Positions 16,185 to 24,967 of a DNA stretch of 64,000 nucleotides are shown piece by piece. The stretch is from Aneurinibacillus sp. REN35 (GTDB lineage: Bacteria > Bacillota > Bacilli > Aneurinibacillales > Aneurinibacillaceae), in NCBI RefSeq assembly GCF_041379945.2, contig NZ_JBFTXJ020000002.1:248001-312000 (forward strand), given 5' to 3'. Positions within the stretch are counted from its first letter, which is position 1. Each line of letters begins with the position of its first letter. A model generated the notes under the pieces. That model was not told the DNA's origin, did not search any database, and saw only the letters and a list, made by a program, of their open reading frames with translations. Position numbers and translations under genes: made by a program.

Positions 16185-17528
16185 ATGGCAGACATAGGTA
16201 TTGTTATGCCGGTATATTATCAGAATCCGGATCATCTCCGTACGGCAATTCAGACGGTGCTTGATCAGACATACCGGAATTTCGAGCTGATTATTGTGGT
16301 AGACGGGGCGCAAGAGATGGTTCCTCTTATTCAAGCATATGTGCAGGGGGATATAAGGGTACATATCCTGTTCTATGAACAGAATCAAGGGGTAGCTCAT
16401 GCGCTAAATATAGGATTTGCGCGGATACTTAAGAACCCGGATATTGAATATGTTACATGGGTTTCGAGTGATAATGTGCACTATCCGTATATGCTTGAGA
16501 GTATGCATCGGGAAATAACCCGTTGTCCGCCTGAAGTAGGAATCGTATACAGCAGTTTTAATCGGATTCTCCCGGATGGCTCGCCTGCCCATCCCCCGTC
16601 TTTTTTAAATGAACTGCACCAGTGGCAGAATCAGCCGAAAGAACGTCTTCTTTCCCATTGCACGATCGGCCCTGCCTTTCTGCATCGTGTTTCCTTCTGT
16701 AAGATGGTCGGTGATTATCGTTTCACCCTTGTCCAGGATTATGATTATTGGCTGCGCATGACAGATTATTGTGAAATTAGATACATTCCAGATCAGTTAA
16801 TGGCCTACCGTGTAGAATCCAAGTACAGTCTTACTACCCAGGCAAAGGAGACGAAAGAGAAGGAAGAATTTCTCTGGAAGGAGATGCGCATAGCGCAGAC
16901 TGAAGCAAAACGACGCAGAAAGAAGGGGAGCAGGTCTTTGTTGATAGCAGGACAGATCAGCCCGTTTGTGGACGCATCGAATGTATGGGGGAAGACGCAT
17001 GTTGTGGAGGTTACTTCCGCCAAGTCCTCTTCATCCGTAGCGCATACGCTACAGAAAGAACGTGTGGACGTAACCGTTCTGTATTTTATTGAAGACCTAG
17101 AAAGGCCGACAGTAGAGGTCTTCCTTCAACTGTATCCGGTACTTACTGCATTCAGTCAGGTATGGCTGCTTTCTGCTTCACCATACGGGGATGCGGGTCG
17201 GCTTGCAGATGCCGTAAAAAAGAGGTTTGGGACAATATTACACGTTGCAAACACCCCGTATGCCAGCATGTATACCGCCGTAAAAGCCGCAATAGAAAAC
17301 ATCACGACAACGTATACGGTCATTTTGCGAACACCGGCTGCGGGAATAGATTGGAGTTGGATTAAAGAAGCAGTATCGAAGCATGAACAGGACAGGAGCC
17401 GTATTCATGCTGTGTTTCGCAAGGGAAATATGCTCCGCACGCAGATTGCTCCGGGAAGGTTGGTTCATGCTGAATACGTATATCGGACCGAAGTGTTGCA
17501 GCGCCTTATATTTGGTGGAAGAGCTTAG
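16185..17528 (+). CDS. Family 2 glycosyltransferase with extra C-terminal domain
   Basis: Residues 1-220 form a GT-A glycosyltransferase: IGIVMPVYYQNPDHLRTAIQTVLDQTYRNFELIIVVDG at the nucleotide site, VTWVSSDNVHYPYM near the metal-binding position and VQDYDYWLRM as the acceptor-side motif. It should move a sugar from a nucleotide sugar to a surface glycan. A charged linker (KETKEKEEFLWKEM) leads to about 200 residues that I do not recognise, with Rossmann-like alternation. ATG 16185 lies 7 bases behind GGGAGG; the ATG at 16161 is upstream of that site. No membrane segments are seen. Confidence 0.8.
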   Translation: MADIGIVMPVYYQNPDHLRTAIQTVLDQTYRNFELIIVVDGAQEMVPLIQAYVQGDIRVHILFYEQNQGVAHALNIGFARILKNPDIEYVTWVSSDNVHYPYMLESMHREITRCPPEVGIVYSSFNRILPDGSPAHPPSFLNELHQWQNQPKERLLSHCTIGPAFLHRVSFCKMVGDYRFTLVQDYDYWLRMTDYCEIRYIPDQLMAYRVESKYSLTTQAKETKEKEEFLWKEMRIAQTEAKRRRKKGSRSLLIAGQISPFVDASNVWGKTHVVEVTSAKSSSSVAHTLQKERVDVTVLYFIEDLERPTVEVFLQLYPVLTAFSQVWLLSASPYGDAGRLADAVKKRFGTILHVANTPYASMYTAVKAAIENITTTYTVILRTPAAGIDWSWIKEAVSKHEQDRSRIHAVFRKGNMLRTQIAPGRLVHAEYVYRTEVLQRLIFGGRA

Positions 17529-17685
17529 TGGAGGTGGCTGTAGAGCCGTATGAAAAAAGGAGGAGAATGACCGTACTATTGGAGGAATTTTCTTCTCGTG
17601 CGCTTTTTCCAATGAATGTTGCGTTATAGTGTAGCAAAGAGGTAAAAAAGGGTAGAGTTGGAAAAAGAAACGGAGGAACCTTCAT

Positions 17686-18471
17686 ATGAGACAAAAAGTG
17701 CAATTTTTTGTTGCCGGCGTTCTTGCTCTTTCTCTGGGAAGCGGCCAGGGTGCCGCCTTTGTCGAACCAGTATCTTCTAAACCTTCTCCGAATAAATCCG
17801 GTCCCATTCCTTCTCCACAGCAGCAGGAGGAGGCGAAGCAGCTGGCCGTACAAGCGATGCGTAATCAGACCGCCCTTGCTTCATTCCGCCACAACACTAC
17901 CATATTGGTTACATCTGTATATACCGACGGTAAAAAAGAAGGATCGACCATTAAATCAACAGGTGAATATACAAAGAAAGGCTACCATGAAACATCGCAA
18001 TTGCTAGATGAAGAACAAGAACCCTTGCACAAGGAAATCTATTATGCAGATAGCCACCTTTATATGGGCAGTCAAGAAAAGGGGGCGGATGGATGGCAGT
18101 GGAAGAATATGAAAACGCCTCAGGATTATGCCGTACCTGCTTTTGAGGCAAATGTACTGCCATTTCCATTCAGTGATGTAAGCCAGTTGCGATTTACGCA
18201 GGTTAGCCCCCAGCGTATTGCTTTTCATGGACAACGCAAAGATCAAGTCCCAGCATCGCTCGCATCGGTTACGGTAGAAGGTACGCTGACGCTTGATGCG
18301 TCTAAGAAACGGATCGTACAGGCCTGTATTAAAGAAAAAGTAATGGTAAATCCAAACAATAAAAAAGCAGGGCCGGTACGTGAAACCATAACAGATCGCG
18401 ATGTGTCTTTTTATGACATCAACGAAGCAATAAATATCGAGGTGCCGCAAGAAGCGAAGAATTTCAAATAA
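17686..18471 (+). CDS. Secreted protein of unknown function
   Basis: The 261-residue protein starts with a signal peptide (MRQKVQFFVAGVLALSLGSGQGAAF). There is no lipobox cysteine, so it is probably exported rather than lipid-anchored. A proline- and serine-rich stretch follows, then a beta-rich body of about 200 residues (STGEYTKKGYHETSQLL, HLYMGSQEKGADGWQWKNMKTPQDY, GTLTLDASKKRIVQACIKEKV) recalling the LolA-like fold of lipoprotein and DUF6612-type proteins. That resemblance is weak. ACGGAGGAACC precedes the ATG. Its terminator lies inside the convergent adaB gene. Confidence 0.65.
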   Translation: MRQKVQFFVAGVLALSLGSGQGAAFVEPVSSKPSPNKSGPIPSPQQQEEAKQLAVQAMRNQTALASFRHNTTILVTSVYTDGKKEGSTIKSTGEYTKKGYHETSQLLDEEQEPLHKEIYYADSHLYMGSQEKGADGWQWKNMKTPQDYAVPAFEANVLPFPFSDVSQLRFTQVSPQRIAFHGQRKDQVPASLASVTVEGTLTLDASKKRIVQACIKEKVMVNPNNKKAGPVRETITDRDVSFYDINEAINIEVPQEAKNFK

Positions 18472-19036
18472 GAACCTTTGGATCAGAAGGCAGATCAAGC
18501 CCGCCTGTTTTTACGGCGGGTTTTGCTTTCTCTAAAAACAGCAGATCTTCCTTCATGCGAAGCCCTCCTCTATAGCCTGTCAGCTTTCCGTTTTTACCGA
18601 TGACACGGTGACATGGGATCGCAACTAACAAGGGGTTGGCCCCAATAGCAGATCCAACAGCACGTACGGCATATGGTTTTTGAATATGTGTTGCAATATC
18701 CGAGTAAGAGTATGTGCAGCCGTATGGTATATTGCATAATGCGTTCCATACGGTTACTTGAAATGGGGTTCCATAGAAATCAAGCGGAAATGTAAAAACG
18801 GTGCGCTGCCCTTGAAAATATTCGATGAATTGATTCGTATAGAGCTGAAGCCTGTGTGCATCCTGTTCCAAAACATACGTTGGCAGTCGGCTCTTAGCCC
18901 ATTGTGCCAACTCGTCAAATCCCTTGTTCTGAGAACCTACATAACATAGCCCGTCTTCTGTTGCAGCCATATACATCTTCCACTGATTATACACAAACAA
19001 GTTCCAATAGAGATGTTGCTTGCTATTTCCCTCCAT
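18464..19036 (-). CDS. adaB: Methylated-DNA--protein-cysteine methyltransferase
   Basis: The 190-residue suicide repair protein takes the alkyl group from O6-alkylguanine onto Cys142 in the motif IPCHRVIG. The helix-turn-helix segment AVRAVGSAIGANP precedes it and the C-terminal LTGYRGGLRMKEDLLFLE follows, all at family positions. Its start overlaps adaA by 14 bases, as in the B. subtilis adaA-adaB operon, so expression should be induced by methylated AdaA. The 3' end overlaps the secreted-protein gene by 8 bases. Confidence 0.93.
   Translation of the reverse strand: MEGNSKQHLYWNLFVYNQWKMYMAATEDGLCYVGSQNKGFDELAQWAKSRLPTYVLEQDAHRLQLYTNQFIEYFQGQRTVFTFPLDFYGTPFQVTVWNALCNIPYGCTYSYSDIATHIQKPYAVRAVGSAIGANPLLVAIPCHRVIGKNGKLTGYRGGLRMKEDLLFLEKAKPAVKTGGLDLPSDPKVLI
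18500..18524 (+). terminator. Terminator embedded in the convergent adaB coding region
   Basis: CCCGCC and GGCGGG pair around 9 bases and are followed by TTTT on the plus strand. It lies within the last 25 codons of adaB, which is encoded on the other strand, and would end the secreted-protein transcript. Confidence 0.65.
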
Positions 19037-19640
19037 TAGACAATCCCTCCATCGTGTGCTTTCCGCCGTTTATATGCCGATAGCCTGTAGGTGTATACCC
19101 TGTCATCTTTTTGAATAGCGTTGCAAAATAAGCCGGATTAGGCATACCTATCGCGAGGCTGATCTCAGTAATGTTTTTATTCGTAGCCATAAGATAGTGA
19201 GCGGCTTTGGAAACTCTTATTTGCTGGATATAGTCAATCGGAGTGATTCCCTTAATGCGTTTGAATGTACGCTGCAAATGATAGGGACTCCCGTGGCACA
19301 TATCGGCCAATGTTTTCAGTGTGAGTGCCTCGTAATAATGCGTGTCGATGAAGTCGATGATTTGTGCTACCCATTCTTCATCGGGGAGTTGGAGACCGTT
19401 TGGCTTGCATCGCTTACATGGGCGGAACTTAGCTGATAGGGCCTGCTGCGCATGCAAAAAGATTCGTACATTGTGTATGTTAGGAGGTCTCGATTTGCAG
19501 GATGGACGACAAAAAATCCCCGTGGTTTTTACCGCATAATAGAATTTGTCGTCATAGGATGCGTCATTGTGGATAATGGCTTGCCACCATTCGGCCGGTA
19601 TAGGATGCGCCCCGATTTCATCGAGTGTTTTGGTATCCAT
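19023..19640 (-). CDS. adaA: Ada-type methylphosphotriester repair protein and AraC-family activator
   Basis: The 205-residue protein joins an Ada zinc domain with the four metal cysteines Cys44, Cys48, Cys75 and Cys78 (GIFCRPSCKSRPP and FRPCKRCKP) to an AraC-type double helix-turn-helix (residues 90-190, LKTLADMCHGSPYHLQRTFKRIKG and ISLAIGMPNPAYFATLFKKMTGYTP). It accepts methyl groups from DNA phosphotriesters and then activates transcription of the ada genes. ATG 19640 is chosen for the excellent GGAGGTGATG site 2-3 bases upstream; a longer frame to 19709 runs through that site. Confidence 0.93.
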   Translation of the reverse strand: MDTKTLDEIGAHPIPAEWWQAIIHNDASYDDKFYYAVKTTGIFCRPSCKSRPPNIHNVRIFLHAQQALSAKFRPCKRCKPNGLQLPDEEWVAQIIDFIDTHYYEALTLKTLADMCHGSPYHLQRTFKRIKGITPIDYIQQIRVSKAAHYLMATNKNITEISLAIGMPNPAYFATLFKKMTGYTPTGYRHINGGKHTMEGLSNGGK

Positions 19641-19834
19641 AACATCACCTCCACAGACAGTATAACCCGAATGATTGATACGTGTCTGCTTCTGCGAATG
19701 TAAGAGCAAGATGACAAAGATCGGCAGCTTGCTGTATAAAATAGTACACGGCGAAAGGTTATTTTTTTACATAGGCGAATCACCATTTTTTCTCTTCTTC
19801 AATATGATAAGTACAGAGCAGGGAGGTGGCAGAT

Positions 19835-20257
19835 GTGGCTGTTGTGCGTGCAACGGAGAACGACGTCAAATTGCTGGCAAGGCTCATGCGTGCAGAAGCA
19901 GAAGGTGAAGGCGATCTGGGTATGCTTATGGTGGGAAATGTAGGGGTAAATCGGATTCGGGGCGATTGTTTGGATTTTAAGCCCATCACAAATATGAATC
20001 AGATGGTCTTTCAAACACCAGGAGGGTTTGAAGCGACACAAAAAGGATATTTCTACCAGAGGGCAAGGCCGAATGAGATTCGATTAGCAAGAAAAGTAAT
20101 CAACGGAGAACGATTTGATCCAGCCCGGTTTGCGCTCTGGTTTTTCAGACCATCAGGTGCTTGTCCGGATAGATGGTACAATCAACCGAATTCGGGTCGG
20201 TATAAGTCGCACTGCTTTTTCCAACCAAATCAAGGCGAATGTCCTACAGTATATTAG
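19835..20257 (+). CDS. cwlJ: Spore cortex-lytic enzyme CwlJ
   Basis: The 140-residue protein is a stand-alone SleB/CwlJ-type hydrolase (cell wall hydrolase 2 domain). It starts near LLARLMRAEAEGEGDLGMLMVGNVGVNRI, with the catalytic glutamate region RAEAEGE, and ends in RWYNQPNSGRYKSHCFFQP. It degrades spore cortex peptidoglycan during germination, notably in response to calcium dipicolinate, from the coat side. It has no signal peptide, as usual for CwlJ. The start is GTG 19835, 7 bases after GGGAGGT; an earlier GTG lies within that site. It is followed at 11 bases by gerQ, the usual order. Confidence 0.92.
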   Translation: MAVVRATENDVKLLARLMRAEAEGEGDLGMLMVGNVGVNRIRGDCLDFKPITNMNQMVFQTPGGFEATQKGYFYQRARPNEIRLARKVINGERFDPARFALWFFRPSGACPDRWYNQPNSGRYKSHCFFQPNQGECPTVY

Positions 20258-20268
20258 GGAGGATGACA

Positions 20269-20700
20269 ATGTCTTACATGTATAATCCAGGTGGAATGAA
20301 CGTACAGTCTCCGCAGTACGGATATGGATGGAGTATGCCGGGTACACAGAGCGGGACGCCCTCAACATCGCAACCCGTGCAGACTACACCTTCTATGGGG
20401 CAGGGTGGCACCATGCTTCCGATTGAACAATCGTATATCGAAAACATTCTTCGTCTTAATCGTGGCAAGACGGCTGATGTGCATATGACGTTCGACCATG
20501 AAGGCGGCAGTCAGTCCAAAATATTTCGGGGTGTAATTGAGGCAGCCGGACGTGACCATATCATTCTCAGTGAACCATCTACAGGTAAGCGATATTTACT
20601 GTTGACCGTGTATTTAGATTATATAACATTCGATGAGCCGATCGCTTACAGTTATCCATTTGGCGGCACCGCGCCGCTCACCACATATTCGCCAAGATAG
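20269..20700 (+). CDS. gerQ: Spore coat protein GerQ
   Basis: The 143-residue coat protein has a low-complexity N-terminus rich in Tyr, Gly, Ser and Gln (residues 1-55) and the conserved GerQ C-terminal half (PIEQSYIENILRLNRGKTADVHMTFDH, IFRGVIEAAGRDHIILSEPSTGKRYLLLTVYLDYITFDEPI). GerQ is needed for CwlJ localisation and is cross-linked into the coat by transglutaminase. GGGAGGATGACA precedes ATG 20269; the in-frame ATG at 20239 lies within cwlJ. It forms an operon with cwlJ, expected to be transcribed in the mother cell. Confidence 0.93.
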   Translation: MSYMYNPGGMNVQSPQYGYGWSMPGTQSGTPSTSQPVQTTPSMGQGGTMLPIEQSYIENILRLNRGKTADVHMTFDHEGGSQSKIFRGVIEAAGRDHIILSEPSTGKRYLLLTVYLDYITFDEPIAYSYPFGGTAPLTTYSPR

Positions 20701-20720
20701 GCTGGGGAGCGGCAGACGAG

Positions 20721-20766
20721 TGAAGCGGCACAGCATGAAGCGGCACAGCATGAAGCTGATGCCGCT
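20721..20766 (+). repeat. 15-bp tandem repeat forming a hairpin after gerQ
   Basis: TGAAGCGGCACAGCA occurs twice in tandem (20721-20735 and 20736-20750), followed by TGAAGC. The second copy folds with downstream bases: AGCGGCA-CAGC pairs with GCTG-A-TGCCGCT (20739-20766). Only TTCT follows, so it is a weak terminator at best. Confidence 0.6.
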
Positions 20767-20891
20767 TTCTAACATACATAAAGAACGGTATACTGAAGGA
20801 TATTTAATGGGGTAATGTATACAAAAGAAACGTCGCTTATTCATATGCTGCTGCACGGAATGTTCACGCCAATCGAGCGAGGTGAGATACG

Positions 20892-22802
20892 ATGAGGATT
20901 ACAGAGCTTCTGGAAGCGGATACGATTGTGCTAGACCTATCCGCCACCACAAAGCAGGGGGTAATCGACGAATTAAGCCAGAAGCTGGAGCGGGCGGGTA
21001 AGCTGTACGATTTAGAGCGCTTTCGAAAAGCGATTTTTGCGCGTGAAGCGCAGAGCACGACAGGCATCGGCAAAGGAGTTGCATTCCCGCATGCCAAGAC
21101 GGATGCGGTGAAAACACCTGCGATTGCATTCGGCCGCTCGTCAAAAGGAGTGGCTTACGATGCGTTAGATGGGAAGCCCAGTCATTTGTTCTTTATGATT
21201 GCGGTTACGCAAGGCGCAGATACGGTACATTTAGAGACCCTCTCCCGTTTATCCTCTTTAGTCAGGGATGAAGCCCTGCGGCACCGCCTGCTTACAGCAT
21301 CTACGCAAGAGGAAGTGCTGCACGCAATTAGCGATAAAGAAAACGAACGGGACAAACAGACGGCAGACGCCGCCACAGATCCACTTTCAGCAGACGCACC
21401 TGCAGCTCAAGTGCTCGCTGTCACGGCTTGTCCGACAGGAATCGCTCATACGTACATGGCGGCCGATGCATTGAAAGCAAAAGCACAAGAGCTTGGAATT
21501 CCGCTTAAAGTGGAGACGAGTGGCGCAGGCGGCATTAAAAATGAATTGAGCAAGGAAGAGATTGATCAAGCCATTGCTGTTATTATAGCGGCGGACAAGC
21601 AGGTTGATTTGTCCCGCTTTGCAGGGAAGTGTGTGATTCAAGTTCCTGTCACAATGGGAATCCATAAGCCGCAGGAGCTGCTGGAGAGAGCGGTAAAACA
21701 AGATGGACCGATTTGCTGCGGCGGGGAACAGGGCAGCCGGGAGAAGGCGGGTGGGCTGATGCATGGTCTTTATCGGCATTTGATGAATGGCATCTCTCAT
21801 ACGCTTCCTTTTATGATTGGCGGGGGCATATTGGTCGCTCTTGCGCATGCGTTTGGATTTGAGGGGGCGAATCCGAATACAATTGCACAGCATCCGGTGG
21901 CGGCAGCGCTTCAAATGATTGGGTCAGAATATGTGCTGACGCTTACCATTCCTGTACTGGCAGCATTTATCGCAATGAGTATCGCTGATCGTTCGGGCTT
22001 TGCGCCGGGGATGGTAGGCGGGTTGATGGCTGCGGTTGGTGAGGCAGGTTTTCTTGGTGGATTGCTTGCCGGATTTGCGGCCGGTTATATTAGTAGAGGA
22101 GTAAAGAAAGTCTGTGCCGGACTGCCTTCTGTGCTAGACGATGTAAAGCCTGTGCTTATCTATCCTCTATTGGGTATTCTTTGTACAGGCTTGCTTATGA
22201 TGTATGTGGTGATTATTCCTGCTCAAGCTGTTAATGAGGGAGTGAAAGCCTGGCTGTCTTATATGGGTACGAGCAATCTGATAGTATTCGGGCTGGTTCT
22301 GGGTAGTATGATGGCGGTCGATATGGGCGGACCAATGAATAAAATCGCTTATACGTTCGGTCTTGCTATGATCGATGCGGGACAGTATGCGCCGTTTGCC
22401 GCTATTATGGCTGGCGGAATGGTACCGCCGCTTGGACTGGCGCTTGCTACAACGTTTTTTGCGAATCGATTCACCCATAAGGAACGAGAGACAGGTAAGG
22501 TTGCGTATATACAAGGCTTCTCCTTCATTACGGAAGGAGCCATTCCGTTTGTCGCTGCTGACCCGGTACGTGTGCTGCCTGCGGCTATGGCGGGATCGGC
22601 TCTTGCAGGTGCGCTTGCGATGGCTTTTGGTATTAAGCTGCGCGTTCCGCATGGAGGGATCTTCGTGATTCCGATTGTGCAGGGAAGTATTCTTCTTTAT
22701 ATGCTGGCCATTGTAGCCGGGGCCTGTGTGACAGCTCTTCTGGTCGGATTGCTGAAAAAGCCGATTCAGCCACCTACAGAAGAGGCGGATCGAAAGACTT
22801 AA
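20892..22802 (+). CDS. Fructose-type PTS permease, EIIA-EIIB-EIIC fusion
   Basis: The 636-residue membrane protein imports and phosphorylates a fructose-like hexose. An EIIA domain (residues 1-150) carries the phosphoryl His67 in GVAFPHAKT, an EIIB domain (170-270) the phosphoryl Cys180 in VTACPTGIAHTYMA, and a fructose-family EIIC (about 290-625) has some nine membrane segments. This order matches FruA. No 1-phosphofructokinase gene adjoins; instead HPr and enzyme I follow, so fructose itself is not certain and mannose- or 2-O-acyl-type substrates remain possible. AATCGAGCGAGGTGAGAT precedes the ATG. Confidence 0.9.
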   Translation: MRITELLEADTIVLDLSATTKQGVIDELSQKLERAGKLYDLERFRKAIFAREAQSTTGIGKGVAFPHAKTDAVKTPAIAFGRSSKGVAYDALDGKPSHLFFMIAVTQGADTVHLETLSRLSSLVRDEALRHRLLTASTQEEVLHAISDKENERDKQTADAATDPLSADAPAAQVLAVTACPTGIAHTYMAADALKAKAQELGIPLKVETSGAGGIKNELSKEEIDQAIAVIIAADKQVDLSRFAGKCVIQVPVTMGIHKPQELLERAVKQDGPICCGGEQGSREKAGGLMHGLYRHLMNGISHTLPFMIGGGILVALAHAFGFEGANPNTIAQHPVAAALQMIGSEYVLTLTIPVLAAFIAMSIADRSGFAPGMVGGLMAAVGEAGFLGGLLAGFAAGYISRGVKKVCAGLPSVLDDVKPVLIYPLLGILCTGLLMMYVVIIPAQAVNEGVKAWLSYMGTSNLIVFGLVLGSMMAVDMGGPMNKIAYTFGLAMIDAGQYAPFAAIMAGGMVPPLGLALATTFFANRFTHKERETGKVAYIQGFSFITEGAIPFVAADPVRVLPAAMAGSALAGALAMAFGIKLRVPHGGIFVIPIVQGSILLYMLAIVAGACVTALLVGLLKKPIQPPTEEADRKT

Positions 22803-22822
22803 ACAAAGAAAGGAAGAGGAAC

Positions 22823-23089
22823 ATGGTTGAAAAAACATTTGAAATCAAAAATGAATCCGGATTGCATGCACGTCCTGCAACCGCTCTGGTACAGGCCGCG
22901 AGCCGTTTTTCTTCTCACATTGAATTGGAATATAAGAATAAAAAAGTAAACCTGAAATCGATCATGGGTGTGATGTCGCTTGCGGTCTCAAAAGGTGCGG
23001 TCGTTACAGTAACTGCGGAAGGTGTAGATGAAGTGGAAGCGATAGAAGGGATTGAACATGTAATGAAGAGTCAAGGGCTTGGGGTGTAA
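22823..23089 (+). CDS. ptsH: Phosphocarrier protein HPr
   Basis: The 88-residue cytoplasmic phosphocarrier has His15 in [11 protein letters not shown], which receives phosphate from enzyme I, and Ser46 in [10 protein letters not shown], the HPr kinase site used in Gram-positive carbon catabolite control. Both are intact, so it can serve transport and CcpA signalling. It lies 20 bases behind the permease gene with GAAAGGAAGAGG as ribosome binding site. Its stop overlaps the start of the enzyme I gene (TAATG). Confidence 0.95.
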   Translation: MVEKTFEIKNESGLHARPATALVQAASRFSSHIELEYKNKKVNLKSIMGVMSLAVSKGAVVTVTAEGVDEVEAIEGIEHVMKSQGLGV

Positions 23090-24822
23090 TGTCGCGGACG
23101 CTGCAAGGTGTGGGTGCATCTGCTGGAATTGCGATCGCCAAAGCGTTTGTCCTAAAAGACCGTACATTTCCGATTGAGAAGCGAACGATTGATTCGGCTG
23201 TTGATGAGCAGACGCGGCTTATGCGGGCGGTTACTCAGGCTAAAAAAGAAATTGAAGCGATTGGACAGCGTACCCGAAAGGTGATGGGGGAGGAGTATGC
23301 GAATATTTTTGCCGCGCACTTGTTAATCTTACAGGACCCAGAGTTTATCGGGCCGATTGAAGATAAGATTTTGACGGAACATGTGAATGCGGACTTTGCA
23401 GTGCATAAAGTAGCGGATCAAGTTGCTGCGATGTTTGAGCGCATGGATAATGAGTATATGCAGGAGCGGGCAGCGGATATTCGCGATGTGGCTCAGCGGG
23501 TGCTCACTCATCTGTTAGGGATTGAGCGCTTTGATATAGGAGCCATTACCGAAGAGGTGATCATTGTGGCAGAGGATATCACCCCGTCTGATACCGTCCA
23601 ATTGGATGTTCGCTATATCAAAGGGGTAACAACCAATAGCGGCGCTCATACCTCCCACGCTGTCATTATGGCCCGTTCGCTTGAAATTCCCGCTGTCGTA
23701 GGAACAAGGCAGGGAACGAAAGCGATAGAGCATGGAGCATGGCTGATTGTGGACGGGATTGAAGGGAAGGTTATCATCAATCCGAGTAAGAAGGAACTTG
23801 CGGTCTATCGGGAAAGGCAGGCTCAGTATAGAGCGCAGCGAGCTGCATGGAGTGAGCTTGTAGATAAGCCGACAATTTCGCGTGATGGCGTACAAGTAAA
23901 GGTAGCTGCAAATATCGGAACGCCCGCTGATATCGCCAATGTGCTGAAGAACGGTGCAGAAGGCATTGGGCTTTATCGTACGGAATTCCTTTATATGGGT
24001 CGCGGTCATCTTCCTTCAGAGGAGGAGCAGCTTGCTGCCTATAAAACGGTGCTTGAGCGCATGAATGGAAAACCTGTTATCATTCGTACGCTTGATATTG
24101 GCGGTGACAAAGAACTGCCGTACTTGTCTCTTCCGCAAGAGATGAATCCATTTCTCGGTTTTCGCGCCATTCGTCTATGTCTGGAGCGGGTCGACGTATT
24201 TCGCACACAACTGCGTGCTCTGCTGAGGGCGAGCGTATATGGTCAGCTAAAAATCATGTTTCCCATGATCGCGACGATGACAGAGCTAAAGCAGGCGAAG
24301 CAGCTTTTGGCAGAGGAGCGTGCGAAGCTGCAAGCGGAAGGTGTTCCGGTTGCCAAAAGAATTGATGTTGGTATTATGGTGGAGGTTCCTGCCACAGCGC
24401 TTATGGCTGATGTGCTGGCTTGCGAAGTAGATTTTTTCAGCATCGGCACCAATGACCTTATTCAATATACGATGGCGGCCGATCGAATGAATGAGAACGT
24501 AGCCTATCTATATCAACCGTATCATCCGGCTGTTCTGCGGCTGATTCATATGGTGATCACAGCGGCCCATCGCCAAGGGAAGTGGGTAGGTATGTGTGGA
24601 GAGATGGCGGGTGATCCGCTGGCAATCCCGCTGCTGTTTGGCTTAGGCCTTGATGAATTCAGTATGAGTGCTTCCTCCATACTGCCAGCGCGCAGCATGA
24701 TTCAAGGGCTTGTAAGGGAAGAGGCGAAGCAGCATGCACAAAAGGCGATGACCATGAGCACGGGCGAAGAAGTACTGGACTATGTAAAAAGCACATGGTA
24801 CACAGCAGGGACACTCAATTGA
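23089..24822 (+). CDS. ptsI: PTS enzyme I (phosphoenolpyruvate-protein phosphotransferase)
   Basis: The 577-residue enzyme I transfers phosphate from PEP to HPr. The phosphoryl histidine is His190 in [25 protein letters not shown]. The PEP-binding barrel shows [26 protein letters not shown] and the C-terminal [20 protein letters not shown] with [10 protein letters not shown]. Length is standard (570-580). The ATG overlaps the HPr stop. Permease, HPr and enzyme I together form a complete phosphoryl chain on one transcript that ends at a strong hairpin. I cannot tell whether this is the cell's only general PTS or a second copy. Confidence 0.96.
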   Translation: MSRTLQGVGASAGIAIAKAFVLKDRTFPIEKRTIDSAVDEQTRLMRAVTQAKKEIEAIGQRTRKVMGEEYANIFAAHLLILQDPEFIGPIEDKILTEHVNADFAVHKVADQVAAMFERMDNEYMQERAADIRDVAQRVLTHLLGIERFDIGAITEEVIIVAEDITPSDTVQLDVRYIKGVTTNSGAHTSHAVIMARSLEIPAVVGTRQGTKAIEHGAWLIVDGIEGKVIINPSKKELAVYRERQAQYRAQRAAWSELVDKPTISRDGVQVKVAANIGTPADIANVLKNGAEGIGLYRTEFLYMGRGHLPSEEEQLAAYKTVLERMNGKPVIIRTLDIGGDKELPYLSLPQEMNPFLGFRAIRLCLERVDVFRTQLRALLRASVYGQLKIMFPMIATMTELKQAKQLLAEERAKLQAEGVPVAKRIDVGIMVEVPATALMADVLACEVDFFSIGTNDLIQYTMAADRMNENVAYLYQPYHPAVLRLIHMVITAAHRQGKWVGMCGEMAGDPLAIPLLFGLGLDEFSMSASSILPARSMIQGLVREEAKQHAQKAMTMSTGEEVLDYVKSTWYTAGTLN

Positions 24823-24839
24823 ATCCAGCACACGATCGT

Positions 24840-24888
24840 AAAACGCCGGCAAGCCTGCATCGCAGTGCTTGCGGGTGTTTTCTTTTTC
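24840..24888 (+). terminator. Terminator of the PTS operon
   Basis: AAAACGCCGGCAAGC pairs with GCTTGCGGGTGTTTT apart from two mismatches, followed by a T-rich tract. Confidence 0.8.
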
Positions 24889-24967
24889 CGTGTTATGTGG
24901 GGCGTCTTACCAAGAAAGGTATGACGTGGATCAAGTAGAATTGATAGGGTGAGAGGGAGGAGATACA

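Noticed and set aside
22167-22838. 223-codon minus-strand ORF opposite the PTS permease
   Set aside because: Shadow of the EIIC coding sequence; composition dominated by Arg, His and Ser with no recognisable domain.
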